From the NCBI GenBank assembly GCA_026770025.1, contig JAMXDE010000009.1, forward strand, positions 1,215,001-1,279,000: a stretch of DNA of 64,000 bases. The letters run 5' to 3'. Below the pieces are notes generated by a model, which was not told where the DNA came from, did not search any database, and worked only from the letters and a program-made list of their open reading frames with translations. Origin of the DNA: Craspedostauros australis (lineage: Eukaryota > Bacillariophyta > Bacillariophyceae > Mastogloiales > Achnanthaceae). The translations under genes and the position numbers were made by a program. Every line of letters begins with the position of its first letter. Within the stretch, counting starts at the first letter, position 1. Shown piece by piece: positions 30,140 through 42,100 of this stretch.

Positions 30140-31322
30140 CTACATATTCTTCACGGCATTCGTGATGACCCTGATGGCCGCGTCGGGATCCAAATCACGC
30201 GCCAGCTTTTTGACCTGCTCATTCCCGACGACGAACATCGTCATGGTGAGCCGTTCCGCGCCCAACGCGCTGTAGGCTCGCATCCACTCCATCTTCTCGT
30301 CGGAGAAGACGTCCACCTTGTCGATGCCATTCTTCTTGATGAATCGACGATTCTCCGCGGGCGTGTCGGCGTTGACAACGATGAGGCGCTTGCGCAGTTC
30401 CATCGGCAGCTGCGTGTTCAAGGTTCGGACGGTCTGTTGCAGGTAGGGAGATTTTAGCCGCGGATCGCAAACGACAATGAGGTAGTCCTTTGGCTTGGCA
30501 CCTGTACCACGATCGGCTGGCAGCCATGGCACGATGCGTTTGGCGCCCATGGGTCCCAGGGCGTTGCTGGCACTTGCACTTGTCGTGACTTGCACCAGAC
30601 TCTCGAAAACTTCCGTGGGTGCTGGATCGCCTTCAAACAAACGCTCGACGCCGCGTCCTGTCATCGAGTGATATCAAAGTGTTGCATTTCCCCAGTGACG
30701 TATTCGACGATTGTGCGTGGATGTGCATGGATGTGCATGCAGGTGCAAGCATTTGAAAATGGTGTCAGCCACGCATCATGAAAGAGTATCCAATACATGA
30801 CATCAAACACATCACACCCGTATGTATTTTTATGGTGGAGTTGGCAAGCAATATAAATATAATACATTGCCATCACCACTGCCATCACCACTGCCATCAC
30901 CACTGCCACAGCCACAACTAATACCAACAACAACAATGAACGAACTCACGTGCTGCGTTGATCTCTTCTTCTTCCTGTTCCCGATTGAGATAGCCATCCG
31001 ACGAGTAGTCATTCAAGGTACTTCCCGACCTGGTCTCCAGCAGCTCCTCGAATCGCAGACGATCATTGCGTTCCTTGATTTCCTGCTTCGACAGCTTGGC
31101 GGCTTTCGGATCAGTTGCGGCCTTTTGCTTCTTGGCTTCGGCCAGCTTCTTGGCCAATTCGAATTGTTTGTTCTTCAGTTTCTTGGCCATGTGCAGCTGG
31201 GTCGACCCGCGTTGCTGTTGCAGCATCCATCCCTTGGATGCAAAGGCATCGCTGCATGCGATGAATGCGAGCACGCAGCAGCAGTAGACAATGGCGGTGG
31301 TGGATGCTGTGGATGGCATCAT
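30140..31322 (-). CDS. Plastid-targeted protein, possible thioredoxin-like fold (two exons)
   Basis: Exon 1 31322-30950 (two ATGs in a row; donor GTGAGT), intron 30949-30658 (292 nt), exon 2 30657-30140. The split codon c|ga keeps the frame; the product is about 296 residues. Signal peptide MMPSTASTTAIVYCCCVLAFIACSDA then FASKGW, a clear ASAFAP-type junction. The middle is a Lys-rich helical stretch (KKLKNKQFELAKKLAEAKKQ). The C-terminal 150 residues read like a redoxin-like fold: KDYLIVVCDPRLKSPYLQQ, RLIVVNADTPAENRRFIKKN, VDVFSDEKMEWMRAYSALG, LTMTMFVVGNEQVKKLARDL. Only one cysteine lies at a plausible active site, so redox activity is doubtful. The intron holds a 12-bp tandem repeat. Family not firmly identified. 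Confidence 0.65.
30869..30908. repeat. 12-bp tandem repeat in an intron
   Basis: GCCATCACCACT is repeated 3.3 times, close to the 5' splice site of the intron of the plastid protein gene at 30140-31322. Confidence 0.8.
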
Positions 31323-31846
31323 CGTGTGTTGTTGCTCTTCAGTTGCTGCAGGTGGTATGGGTATGGTGCTGGTGCGGTATGATGTGGGTACGACCTATGC
31401 GATGAACAACCTTCCTCCTCTGTTCTTCCTCACTTGAGCTTCTTGCTCACTTGCGTCTTTGATCGTTGATCTTTGCGTTCGGATGATGGGTGGCATCACT
31501 CTCGTCATCGCCAGCTGAGCGACGATCTTTCGCTTCATGCCGCGCCGCGTCGTGTCGTGTCTTGTTGTGTCGTGGTTGACATCAAACGAAGGCAATCTCG
31601 TGATGCGAGCAGTCGGTTGTGTCGAGACCTGTAAATCACGAGTGCTTTCTTCCAGGCAAGACTCGACGGAGCAAAACTTCAACAAGAGCGGAACCGCAAC
31701 CTTCTTGTCCGCAACGTGCAGGTCCAAACGATTCACTTCTCCATCCGCCTTCCCGCCATCTCATTTGATTGCGTTTCTCCATCTTTGTCGAGAGATCCGT
31801 TTGAAATCACTTGCTCTGCCAAAGTCGTACCTGTGCCAACGAGGAG
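31323..31846. promoter_or_regulatory. Divergent intergenic region
   Basis: 524 bp between two divergent genes. It includes a GTCGTGTCGTGTCTTGTTGTGTCGTGG repeat near 31550. No gene is recognised. Confidence 0.4.
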
Positions 31847-32965
31847 ATGATGAGAGTGGCCACATTGAGCATCCTCGCCGCCATCGTGACCTGCGTGATC
31901 GCGGTAGCATACCAAACGAACACGGAGGTGCTGCCGTTGCTGGCATGGTCCATCGCGCAATGGCTGCCCATCGATCAGCATCGCAAAGCGCTGCACAACT
32001 ACGCATGGCATCGATGGCACGATGCGCACCGTCCCAGCGTCACGGCGATGCCGATCGCGACTGTCGATGTGCAGAAGACGCGTGACATTTCGGAGTATTT
32101 GATCACGACGTACGGATCCGATTGGAGACAACGGCCGTTGCTGTTGCGCGGACTGTGGAATGAATCGGCGTTGCGCGATGATCGTCGCAAGCTTTCCATC
32201 GCCGGATTGATGCGCGAGATGGAACTTGAGATTCCGTACTTCACCGATGCCCGATCTGCGCAAGCGCTGACGCCGGACGCCGTCGCACCAGTGGGCGAGA
32301 TCGTGGCCAACATCACACGCGGCATGCCGCACAAGATTGGCTCGCAGTTGGTGGTGCAACGGTATCCGGAGCTGCTGCAGGAGGTGGTGCCCGCCGCGTT
32401 GATGACGCAGCTGTTCGGAGACCACTTTGATTCCAAATATCTGTTGGGCAACACGTACTTGTTGCCCGGCACAACGACGGTGCCGCTCTTCGTCGCGAAC
32501 GGCGAACTGTCAACGACTGTAGCAAGCAGCAGCAGCAGCACAACAGCATCCCATGATGATAAAGACGACGACCAAGAATGCCACGCGCGCCCCACAACTG
32601 GCCTGCACAGCGAGCCCATCGCCAACGTCGCCGTGCAACTGAGCGGTTCCAAAGAATGGCTGCTGATCGAACCGCAACACAGCTTCCTGCTGCGCCCCGC
32701 CTTGGCCCCCGACGGCCGCGCCTTCTTTCCATCGTTCCAACGCGACGTGTCGCACGTGCCGCGATACCACGTCGTGACGCATGCCGGCGATGCCGTGTGG
32801 GTGCCGACCTGGACGTGGCACAAGGTGGATTACAACCGCGATCTGTCCTTGGCGGCGTCCGTGTTTCATTTCCGGTCGTTGGATTTCGTGCGCCGCAATC
32901 CTGTGTTCGCCGTGTTGATCGTGCCGGCCATGATCAAGGAGTTGTTGGGGTTGAGTACGCAGTGA
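31847..32965 (+). CDS. JmjC/cupin-like membrane-anchored protein
   Basis: 372 residues, with ATGs at 31847 and 31850; the longer frame begins at a TTG. An N-terminal hydrophobic helix (VATLSILAAIVTCVIAVAY) suggests a signal anchor. The body resembles the cupin_8/JmjC group: LLLRGLWNES near the start, LLGNTYLLPG, then GLHSEPIANVAVQLSGSKEW, which contains an HxE pair. AVWVPTWTWHKVDY carries the later histidine. HxD/E...H is the Fe(II) triad of 2-oxoglutarate oxygenases. An acidic Ser/Asp insert separates strands. An oxygenase acting on protein in the secretory pathway is possible, but catalytic status is inferred and the substrate is unknown. Confidence 0.6.
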   Translation: MMRVATLSILAAIVTCVIAVAYQTNTEVLPLLAWSIAQWLPIDQHRKALHNYAWHRWHDAHRPSVTAMPIATVDVQKTRDISEYLITTYGSDWRQRPLLLRGLWNESALRDDRRKLSIAGLMREMELEIPYFTDARSAQALTPDAVAPVGEIVANITRGMPHKIGSQLVVQRYPELLQEVVPAALMTQLFGDHFDSKYLLGNTYLLPGTTTVPLFVANGELSTTVASSSSSTTASHDDKDDDQECHARPTTGLHSEPIANVAVQLSGSKEWLLIEPQHSFLLRPALAPDGRAFFPSFQRDVSHVPRYHVVTHAGDAVWVPTWTWHKVDYNRDLSLAASVFHFRSLDFVRRNPVFAVLIVPAMIKELLGLSTQ

Positions 32966-33236
32966 TGAGACGTCATGTCGTGAGATAGGCGGAGGTTTCC
33001 ATAGAATCACACTGTTACAAATAATATTCTACATATCGTAATAATAATACTGTGCCATACCACCCGATCATGTGCCATGCAAGAAAGCAATGCTGTGCTG
33101 CGTTTGAGTTGTGTCAATATTCAATCTATGTTGGGTATTTAACTTTAATACATGGCTACATAGAAATGGTGGAGTCGGTCGTATGTATCTTTGTGCATAT
33201 CACTGCTCGGACGTCGCTGCGCTGCACGACACTCCA

Positions 33237-34352
33237 CTATATAACATCGGACACGTCGCGCGGCGAATCCAAACCACGGTTGGCCTTGCACGAGGACATG
33301 TTGGTGGCATTGTCGGCGACCTGCCGCGTCTGACAATGCGCGTCGATCGTCTCGAGCAGATCGGTGAGGTTGACGTTGTTCTCCAACGACTGCCGCAGAT
33401 CGCGCACGGCCTGCAGGACGATGTCGGACATGGTCTGCAATCCCGTGCAGTCCTTCATGGCCTGCATGAAGAGCTCGCGTTCCCTTACCGTCAACGTCAA
33501 GGCGTCGATGCGTTCCATGGCGATGAGCATGGAGGCGTAGGCGACGACGGAACTGGGGTAGCTGACGAACTTGTAGAGGCACGTCGTGATTTCGGAGATG
33601 AAGCGCGAGACCTCGACGACGATGTAGCGCGCGACGGATGATTTGGAGGGCAGCAACCGCAGGAACTGTCGCATGAAGCAGATGGGCGTGGGAGGATGCA
33701 CGCACCAGTTCATGGACGTGAGTATCTGCGTCTCCATGTCGATGACGTCCTTGGCCGTGAAGAGGCCGCGGCCCAGCTTGACCATGCTCTCCAGGCGCAC
33801 CGACGTCGATTCGTACAGCTTGATGGACATCATGAGGCTGGTCATGGCGACGAGCTGGAAGTCGCGGCGCGTGCTGACCAAGCCGCGCACCGTGGCCAGA
33901 TCCAGGAAGTAGGAGGCCACGGCCACGGAGTCGCGGCGCAGGTTGCAATGATCCACCACGCCGTACATCCATTCGACGATGCGCTGGCGCCACGAGGCGT
34001 CGACCGATTCGCGGTGCAGGCGATCGGCGTGCGGCGATTGGGCGTACGGGATGCGTTTGTAGCTCGTGGCCTCCTGACGCAGCATGACGGCGATCACGTC
34101 GCAGACTTCCTGGTACTCGAGGCTGTGCGATGTGTGGCTCATGTGGATATCGGGGCTGCTGCTGCTGCTAGCGCTGGCGCTACCGCTGCTTAAACTGCTG
34201 TTGCCCGCACTGCTCATGTGACTGTTGCTGCTCATGCTCACGTTGTGCGCATTGGAGGCATCGTCCGGTGATGTGATGGGCGAGAACATTGTGTTGTTCA
34301 GTTTGTTCAGCGTGTTCAGGTTGCTTGCGTTGAGTTGCTGCATTGTTTGCAT
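33237..34352 (-). CDS. Cyclin (diatom-type)
   Basis: 371 residues, ATG at 34352. The Ser/Asn-rich N terminus (~75 residues) is disordered. A cyclin N-fold follows: VDASWRQRIVEWMYGVVDHCNLRRDSVAVASYFLDLATV, with the conserved Arg (WRQRIVEW), Lys (MTSLMMSIKLYE) and Glu (DVIDMETQILTSMNW) positions for CDK binding. A C-fold follows (VVAYASMLIAMERI). This form, with a T/S-rich N terminus and PPTPICFMRQFLRLLP in the linker, is what is described in diatoms as diatom-specific cyclins. Cell-cycle control through a CDK is inferred. A run of 10-bp repeats lies just upstream of the start codon. Confidence 0.8.
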   Translation of the reverse strand: MQTMQQLNASNLNTLNKLNNTMFSPITSPDDASNAHNVSMSSNSHMSSAGNSSLSSGSASASSSSSPDIHMSHTSHSLEYQEVCDVIAVMLRQEATSYKRIPYAQSPHADRLHRESVDASWRQRIVEWMYGVVDHCNLRRDSVAVASYFLDLATVRGLVSTRRDFQLVAMTSLMMSIKLYESTSVRLESMVKLGRGLFTAKDVIDMETQILTSMNWCVHPPTPICFMRQFLRLLPSKSSVARYIVVEVSRFISEITTCLYKFVSYPSSVVAYASMLIAMERIDALTLTVRERELFMQAMKDCTGLQTMSDIVLQAVRDLRQSLENNVNLTDLLETIDAHCQTRQVADNATNMSSCKANRGLDSPRDVSDVI

Positions 34353-34370
34353 TGTTCACTGTATAGTACG

Positions 34371-34414
34371 TATGGTATGGTATGATATGGTATGATATGG
34401 TACGATATGGTACG
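34371..34414. repeat. 10-bp tandem repeat upstream of the cyclin gene
   Basis: About four imperfect copies of TATGATATGG lie 20-60 bp upstream of the cyclin start codon, in its 5' UTR or promoter. Confidence 0.7.
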
Positions 34415-36133
34415 AGTGGATCGGATGGCAGGCAGGATTATGTGGAGTAGAGTCGGTCGTATCTTGGCGTTTGCGAGGACAGGTGGGAATCTGTGCTTGC
34501 GGTATGGTATAGCAGAGACAGAGACACGCAGGGGCAGAGTATGTTCCTTCACTTGTTGTTGCAATCGTACTTGGTGTTGATGCTGATGTTGGCGTTGGTG
34601 GCTGTATTGGTAGAGTAATATAGTAGAGCTCGTGTTATTGTGCAATCACTTGAAATTGTGCACTGAATGCATCTTCCGTTGTTTGTGTCTTTGTGATGTG
34701 TCTCTTTGCGATGAGTCTTCCGAGAGCCTGGCTGATTGACCGACCGTACGAAAGAAGAAGACGGAGAGTGGAGACCCAGTAGAGGCCCAAGTGAAGGCAG
34801 AGGTGTGGTGTTGCTTCGTTGGATGCTTCGTTGGATGGATTATTTCTATGGTTGGAGTGGCCAAAGAAGGAGCAACGATCGAAACTTTGGCTGCGCCTTG
34901 TTGTGTTGGCATGTGGATGAGCGTATAGTGCGGGATAGTATGGTAGCAGTACACGACCGACTATTACAGTATTGTGTGGCATCAGCAAACGCTTTGTCTT
35001 CTCACAAGACAGTGTGAACTTGCATGGTGCGCGTTCACGAATAAGACAGCTTCGCCCTCCCGAACACTCTCACAGAGACTTCGTCGACGGAGGTTGGGAG
35101 TGATTTCGACAGGCATCATGACTGCCGGAGGCTGCGCCATCAACACCATCAGTTACATCGACACATGAGACCACGCTCTTTCTTCTTTTTCTCTTCCTCT
35201 TGAGGGACAACAAGGACGCGACACACACGCAACCACGCACAAGAGAGGAAGCGTAAGAAGCAAACTGACACAGCCAAAGAGGAGAATCGCCCCTCTCGCA
35301 TGCTTCTTTTTCGGCCTTTCCGTCTCTTGTTCTCTTCCAGGGAACCCAACGCGTCCAAGCTGCGCAGCACCATGTCGACACGCACTACCCAACTGCCCGC
35401 AACAACGACCCAAAATGTGGCCATCAATTACCGTTCCTTTGTCTTGCGCATGTCAGATCATGTGCCACACTTAACGTATCACGGATATTGCGACACACAT
35501 GCGACGGATCATGTCGGTTGGACCATTCAAATTGAGTCCAAAAATTGAGGTGCGCAATGAACGAGCCCGCTCCAACGGATGGCCATCCAACGGCCACACG
35601 TGGTGCATCGCAGCGGGATTCCGCAAATTTTGTCGACTCGTGCGCCACAACGAGCACGCATTCCGACCTCCTGCCGATAAGTCGTGGGTGACAAAGCCAA
35701 GACTTGTTTGTGGAGGCGGTCTGTGTCTTGGATCGAGGTGGTCGGAGTCACACACGTATTTTTCAGACGTGTCCACCATTCCAAACGTGTACTATGCCCA
35801 CAAACGTGCATGGATCTACGACCAACACGATCAGTCAAGCACATCCAAGAATCGCAAAGAAACAAATCAACACACACCGAGCGTGATGGCGGCAACCACC
35901 ACAACGCCAACATCAGCATCCACATCAAAACAATCGACATCCGCCGAAAATCCCTTGTCATCCCTCTCATCTCATTCACAATAACACAATCATACTATAT
36001 CCATAGAAGCAATCGTATCCATATAATAGAAGCAATCAATTCACGTAGTACAGCATCCATAGAACGTATCATACGTACAACACTGGCGCAAGCACAAGCG
36101 CAACCGCAACACCATCAGAATCCACGCACAATC
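34415..36133. promoter_or_regulatory. Divergent intergenic region, 1.7 kb
   Basis: Lies between the cyclin and Brr2 genes. The Brr2 frame is open to about 35684, but that upstream translation looks random. No conserved gene or RNA is recognised. Confidence 0.45.
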
Positions 36134-39100
36134 ATGGAAGAACTGCTGACACAGATCGAGGAGGAGCAAGGATTCGGAAAGACCAAGGAGACGTACTCCA
36201 AGCAGCAGGTGCAGGAGGCCCTGAATCGATTCATTGCCGCCCTCAGAGACTACATCCCCGTGCTGCAGCATCAAGAGGAGGAGTCCAAGCTCAATGAACG
36301 AGGGGACGATGCTGCGGATGGCATCTCCATGCGATGGCTGATGGAGGTGTGCGCCAAGGTGCCCTCGCAGATCGGCACGCAACAGCTTGCCAGGGCCATC
36401 TGGGATGCCAGCCAATTGCAGGATGAATCGACGCAGCAGGAGGCCCTCTTCACGGCCCTGGGACCTTCCGATGCCGCCATGGAAGTCCTCTTCGAGATCA
36501 TGCCGCAGCTGTCGCAGATCCAGCACAACATCACGGCTCAGGACTTTGGAGAGACGACGTCGCCCTTCGTCACGCAGACCATCCTGGATCCGCAAGAAGC
36601 CCAACGACAGAAGCTCAAACAGGAAGCGCTCGATGCCGCCCACATCGCGGCCATCACCAAGGCGGAGGCGGAGGCCCTCATGGGACCCGGCGACATGTCG
36701 GGCGCCACGCACACCGTCACGCGCAAGAGCGAGCAGAAGGCACAGAAGGCGGCCAAGAAAGCAGCGCAGCGGGCCGCCAAGGCATTGCAACGCGCCAAGG
36801 ATGCGGGCGCCATCCTCGAAGAATCCGAACTGCTGTCCGTGGAACAGTCGGCGTACGGCGACGGCGGTCTCATGAACCGCGGCACGGAGGAGCTGCAGGC
36901 CATCCAGAATGCGCTCATGCCGGAGGGATCGCGCAAGCACTACGCCGAGGAAGGCCTGCCCAAGGACACGGAACGCGAGTTCAATGACGACATTGGTTAC
37001 GATAAAGTCACCATCCCGTACGCCAAGCTCGATCCATCCACGCTGCATGAACGCTTGAACATTGCCGACATCATGGACGAGGACTGCGCGCAGGTCTTTG
37101 CCGGCACCAAGTCACTCAATCCCATGCAATCCACAGTCTACGACACCGCCTTCAACCGCAGGGAGAACATGCTCGTCTGCGCACCCACGGGAGCCGGCAA
37201 GACCAACGTGGCCTTGCTCGCGGTCGCCGCGCACTTCCGTGACGTCGGTCTCATCAGCTACCGCGACGAGGAGGACCTCATGGACACGGGCGACAAGGTC
37301 GTCTACATCGCGCCCATGAAGGCCCTCGCGCAGGAAGTCGTAGAGAAGTTCGGCGCCAAGCTCAAACCCCTGCGCTTGATCGTGCGCGAGTTGACGGGAG
37401 ATATGCAGCTCACGCGCGCCGAGGCGCAATCGGCCAACGTCATCGTCACGACGCCCGAAAAGTGGGATGTCGTCACGCGCAAGTCCGGCAACGACGATAA
37501 TTCGTTGGGCAACCAATGCGGCCTGCTCATCATCGATGAGGTGCATCTGCTGGCCGACGAACGCGGTGCCGTCATCGAATCCGTCGTGTCGCGGTTGCAT
37601 CGATTGGTCGAGAGCCGGCAGCGGCAGCAGCGTATCGTCGGCCTCTCCGCCACGTTGCCCAACTACACCGACGTCGCAGAGTTCCTGCAGGTGCCACCGA
37701 AGGGGTTGTTCTACTTCGGTCCGGAGTACAGGCCCGTGCCGTTGCAGCAGTCCTTCATCGGAGTCACCGGCGATGAGCGCAAGCGGTTCCAAATGGAGAA
37801 GAAGATGAACCTCGTCTGCTACGAGATCGTCAAGGACTCATTGGAACGTGGTTACCAGGTCATGGTCTTCCTCCATTCGCGCAAGGGCACGGGCGACACC
37901 GCAACGGCGTTGGCAGAATCCGCATCGGCAGAAGGCACGTTGGACCGCCTCTTCATCACGCAGGGCGATGAAGGTCCCAACGGCGCCGCCTATTCGCGGT
38001 ACGCAGACAGGGCCAAGAAGTCACGCAACCGAGAAGTTACAAACCACTTCCACAACGGCATGGGCATCCACCATGCCGGCATGCTGCGTGGTGATCGCAA
38101 GCTCAGCGAACAAATGTTCGCGGACGGCGCCATCAAAGTGCTGTGCTGCACGGCCACACTGGCGTGGGGAGTCAATCTCCCAGCCCACACCGTCATCATC
38201 AAGGGCACCAACATCTACAACCCCGAAAAGGGCAAGATGACGGATCTCAGCATCCTCGATGTGCAGCAGATCTTCGGTCGTGCTGGCCGTCCGCAGTTCG
38301 ACACATCCGGCGAGGCGACGTTGATCACGGATCACAAGGCGTTGCCACGATACCTCAAGAAGATGGTCATGGCCGTGCCCATCGAGTCCAACTTCATCAA
38401 GCAGCTCACGGATCATCTCAATGCCGAGATCGTCGGCGGCACCGTCACTACCGTCAACGAGGCCGTGACGTGGATCGGATACACTTACCTCTACGTCCGC
38501 ATGCTCAAGAATCCCCTGGCCTACGGCATCACGCAGGATCAGAAGAACGACGACCCCATGCTGCGCGAGAGGTGCAGAGAATTGGTCATGATGGCCCTGG
38601 AGGAGCTCACGAGCAACAAGATGGTGACCTACGGCGCAAACTCCGGCAACCTCTCCATGACGGATCTGGGTCGCACCGCCGCGCATTTCTACATCCAAGC
38701 CGAGAGCGTCTCCACCTTCAACCAGATGCTCGGTGCGCGCCGATCGCCCACCGACTCGGACCTCTTCAGCATCATTGCGTCGGCCACCGAGTTCGAGCAG
38801 ATGAGGTTGCGACCCGAAGAACAGGAAGAGCTGGACAAGCTGCGCAAGGAATGTCCCCTCAAGTACGACGGCCCCATCCACGACTCTACGACGAAGGCCT
38901 TCGTGCTAATGCAGACCTACATCTCCCGCACCAGAGTCAAGGGCTTCACGTTGGTCAGCGACATGAACTACATCGCCGCCAACGCAGGCCGCGTCACGCG
39001 CGCCATATTCGAAATGTGCATGAAGCAAAGCAAGGCAGCCATCGCACTCAAACTGCTCAAGATCGCCAAGTGCTTCGATTATCGGTTTTGGTGGTTCCAA

Positions 39101-42100
39101 TCGCCGTTGCGTCATTTCGAGGAGGAGATCAAGGACAACATCATCAAGGCTTTGGAGAGCAGGTTGCAGACGAGAAACATGGGATCCTTCGACACGACGT
39201 TGCAATTGCTGGACATGACGCCGGACGAAGTCGGGCAGATCTGCCGTCTCAAGAGGGAAGGCGGACGCAAGATCCAGAGGACGATACGACTGCTGCCGCG
39301 TCCCAAGGTCATCACTCGCGTCATGCCGGTGACCAACGACGTGTTGCGTTTCAAAATCGAGGTGCATCCTGATTTTGCGTGGAATGGGAGATGGCACAGA
39401 GGTGCGCAGTCGTATTGGATCTGGATCGAAGATTCGGACAGCGACCGAATCCACCATTCCGAGCACATTACGTTTTCCAAGAAGAACTACCCAGAGCCGG
39501 TGACGTTGGATGTTCCCGTCCCCGCATTCCGCCCGTTGCCGAGCCAGTACTTCGTGCGGGTCGTGTCGGATTCGTGGGTGGGCGTGGAAACCGTCGATGC
39601 CGTGTCGGTCAGCGCATTGAACCTGCCCAAGCACAAGAACACCTTCACCAACCTCCTCGATCTCACCCCGCTACCCACCACAGCGCTGCAGGATGTCAGA
39701 TACGAAGGCCTCTTCTCTCACATTGAAACGTTCAACCCGGTCCAAACGCAACTCTTCCACGTTCTGTACCACACCAACACGCCGGTGCTGCTGGGTGCAC
39801 CAACCGGCAGTGGTAAGACTTTCGTCGCCGAGATCGCCTTGCTGCGAATGAAGCGACTGTACCCCAATGGCATCTGCGTCTACATCGCGCCACTCAAGTC
39901 TCTGGCGAGAGAACGGCTCAAGGAGTGGACCAAGAAACTGTCCTCGCCACCGTTGAAGTGGACCATTTTGGAACTGTCAGGAGACACGCATCACGACCAG
40001 CGATCGTTGGATCGTGCCGATGTTCTCGTTTGCACGCCAGAGAAGTGGGATCTCATTTCCAGAGGCTGGCGCGGCACAGTGGACCCCCTCGCGGGAAGTA
40101 ATACCTCAAACAAGCGTGAATTCATTCAGCGCGTTCGGTTGCTGGTGATTGACGAGATCCATCTTCTTGGTGAAGACCGCGGAGCTGTGTTGGAGGCGAT
40201 CGTCAGTCGGACGCGATTTATTTCGCGTCATCTCCAGCAGGCAGGCGTGAAGGCTGCCGACACGGATGCATCGCATGTTGCCGGCGGTGCTGATGCAAAT
40301 GCAAGCGACAGCTTGACAACAACAAAAGCAACAGCAACAGCAGCAGCAGCAGCAACAACAGGAGGCCGTCAGGAGGAGATCGTGCGCATCGTTGGATTGA
40401 GCACTGCCGTTGCCAATCCATTGGATTTGGCGGATTGGATGGGCATCGACATTTCAGATCATGGGCCGTTGGCAAAGAGGGGGTTGTACAACTTCCGGCC
40501 ATCTATCCGTCCTGTTCCGACGAAAGTGCACATCCAGGGCTACCCCGGCAAGCACTACTGCCCTCGAATGGCGACCATGAACAAGCCATGCTACGCCGCC
40601 ATCAAGGAGCATGCACCGGACCGACCTTCGCTGATCTTTGTCGCCTCGCGACGGCAGACACGTCTGACAGCATTCGACATCATTTCGTACGCAGCGGCCG
40701 ACATGAATCCAAAGGCCTTCCTGGGATGCAATGATGTTTACATCGAGTCCATCGCGGAGACTCTTCAGGACGAGGCCTTACGCCACACGATCCAGTTCGG
40801 CATCGGTCTGCACCACGCAGGTCTCAGCGCCAGCGACCGTGATGTGGTGGAACGGTTGTTCTTGAGCGGTGAAATCCGAGTGCTTGTGGCCACAGCAACG
40901 CTCGCGTGGGGAGTCAACCTTCCAGCACGTCTCGTCATCGTGAAGGGCACCGAGTACTACGACGGCAAGAGCTCACGATACGTCGACTATCCGCTGACCG
41001 ACGTCCTCCAAATGATCGGACGTGCGGGTCGTCCTGGTTTTGACACCATAGGCATTGCCGTCGTGATGGCGGAGACCTCGAAGAAGGTATTTTACAAGAA
41101 GTTCCTGTTCTCGCCGTTCCCCGTCGAATCGTGCCTCAGCGAACGGCTGTGCGAAAATCTCAACGCCGAAGTCGCCATCGGGACCGTGAATTCCATCCTG
41201 GATGCCACGGGATATCTGTCCTGGACGTTCTTCGCAAGACGCGTGAAGCAGAATCCCATCTACTACGGCGCGGAGTCATCGTCACCGGAGCATGTGCAGG
41301 AGTTCCTTCTCTCGCGCGCGAAAGAGGCGTTGGAGAAGCTGGAGAAGGAAGGGTGCGTGAAGATCGGCGAGGCCGACGGCCTGGATGCACCCGTGGAGGT
41401 AACCACTCTTGGATCCGCCTGCTCGAACTACTACCTGCAGTACCGCACGCCTCGTCAGATGCAGTTCGGCATCCGCCAAGCACGTAAGATCATCCTGCAA
41501 CAAATTCAGGCGGAGGAAGACCCATCGAGATACGGTCGCAACGACAACAGTATCAGCGTGGGAATTCCGGTGAATTTCGTGCGACCGACGCGGTTGAATG
41601 AAGTGGCATCCGCTTGGTTGCTGTACGCCTTGTCATCGACGCATGAATTCGACGAACTGCCGGTGCGTCACAACGAGGAGATCATGAACGAGGAACTGAG
41701 CGACGAGCTCATGTGGGGTCCAGACACCGCTGCTGTCGTTTCTGGCCAAAGCGAGCGCACCTACGTGAATCCGGAGATCTACGAGGATCCCCACACGAAG
41801 TGCTTCCTCCTACTGCAAGCCTACCTGGAGAGAGCGAAGCTGCCAATCAGCGACTACATCAACGACACCAAGTCCGTCATCGAGAACACGCCGCGTCTGC
41901 TGGCCGCCATGAACTTCATCGCATTGCAGGACGGCACCACCGAGGGTTCGTTCGAACTGGTGACGCAGTTCTCCATCGTGCGACAGGTGATGGAGACCCG
42001 CACGACGCCGGCGAGCGATCCGATGTCGCAGGTTCCTGGACTGAACGCGGACCTGGTGCACCGACTGTCCACGAAACCAAAGCACGGTAACGCCAAGGCG

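Noticed and set aside
35684-36133. 150-residue N-terminal extension of Brr2
   Set aside because: Starts at GTG, looks random, and the ATG at 36134 gives a protein of the family's normal length.
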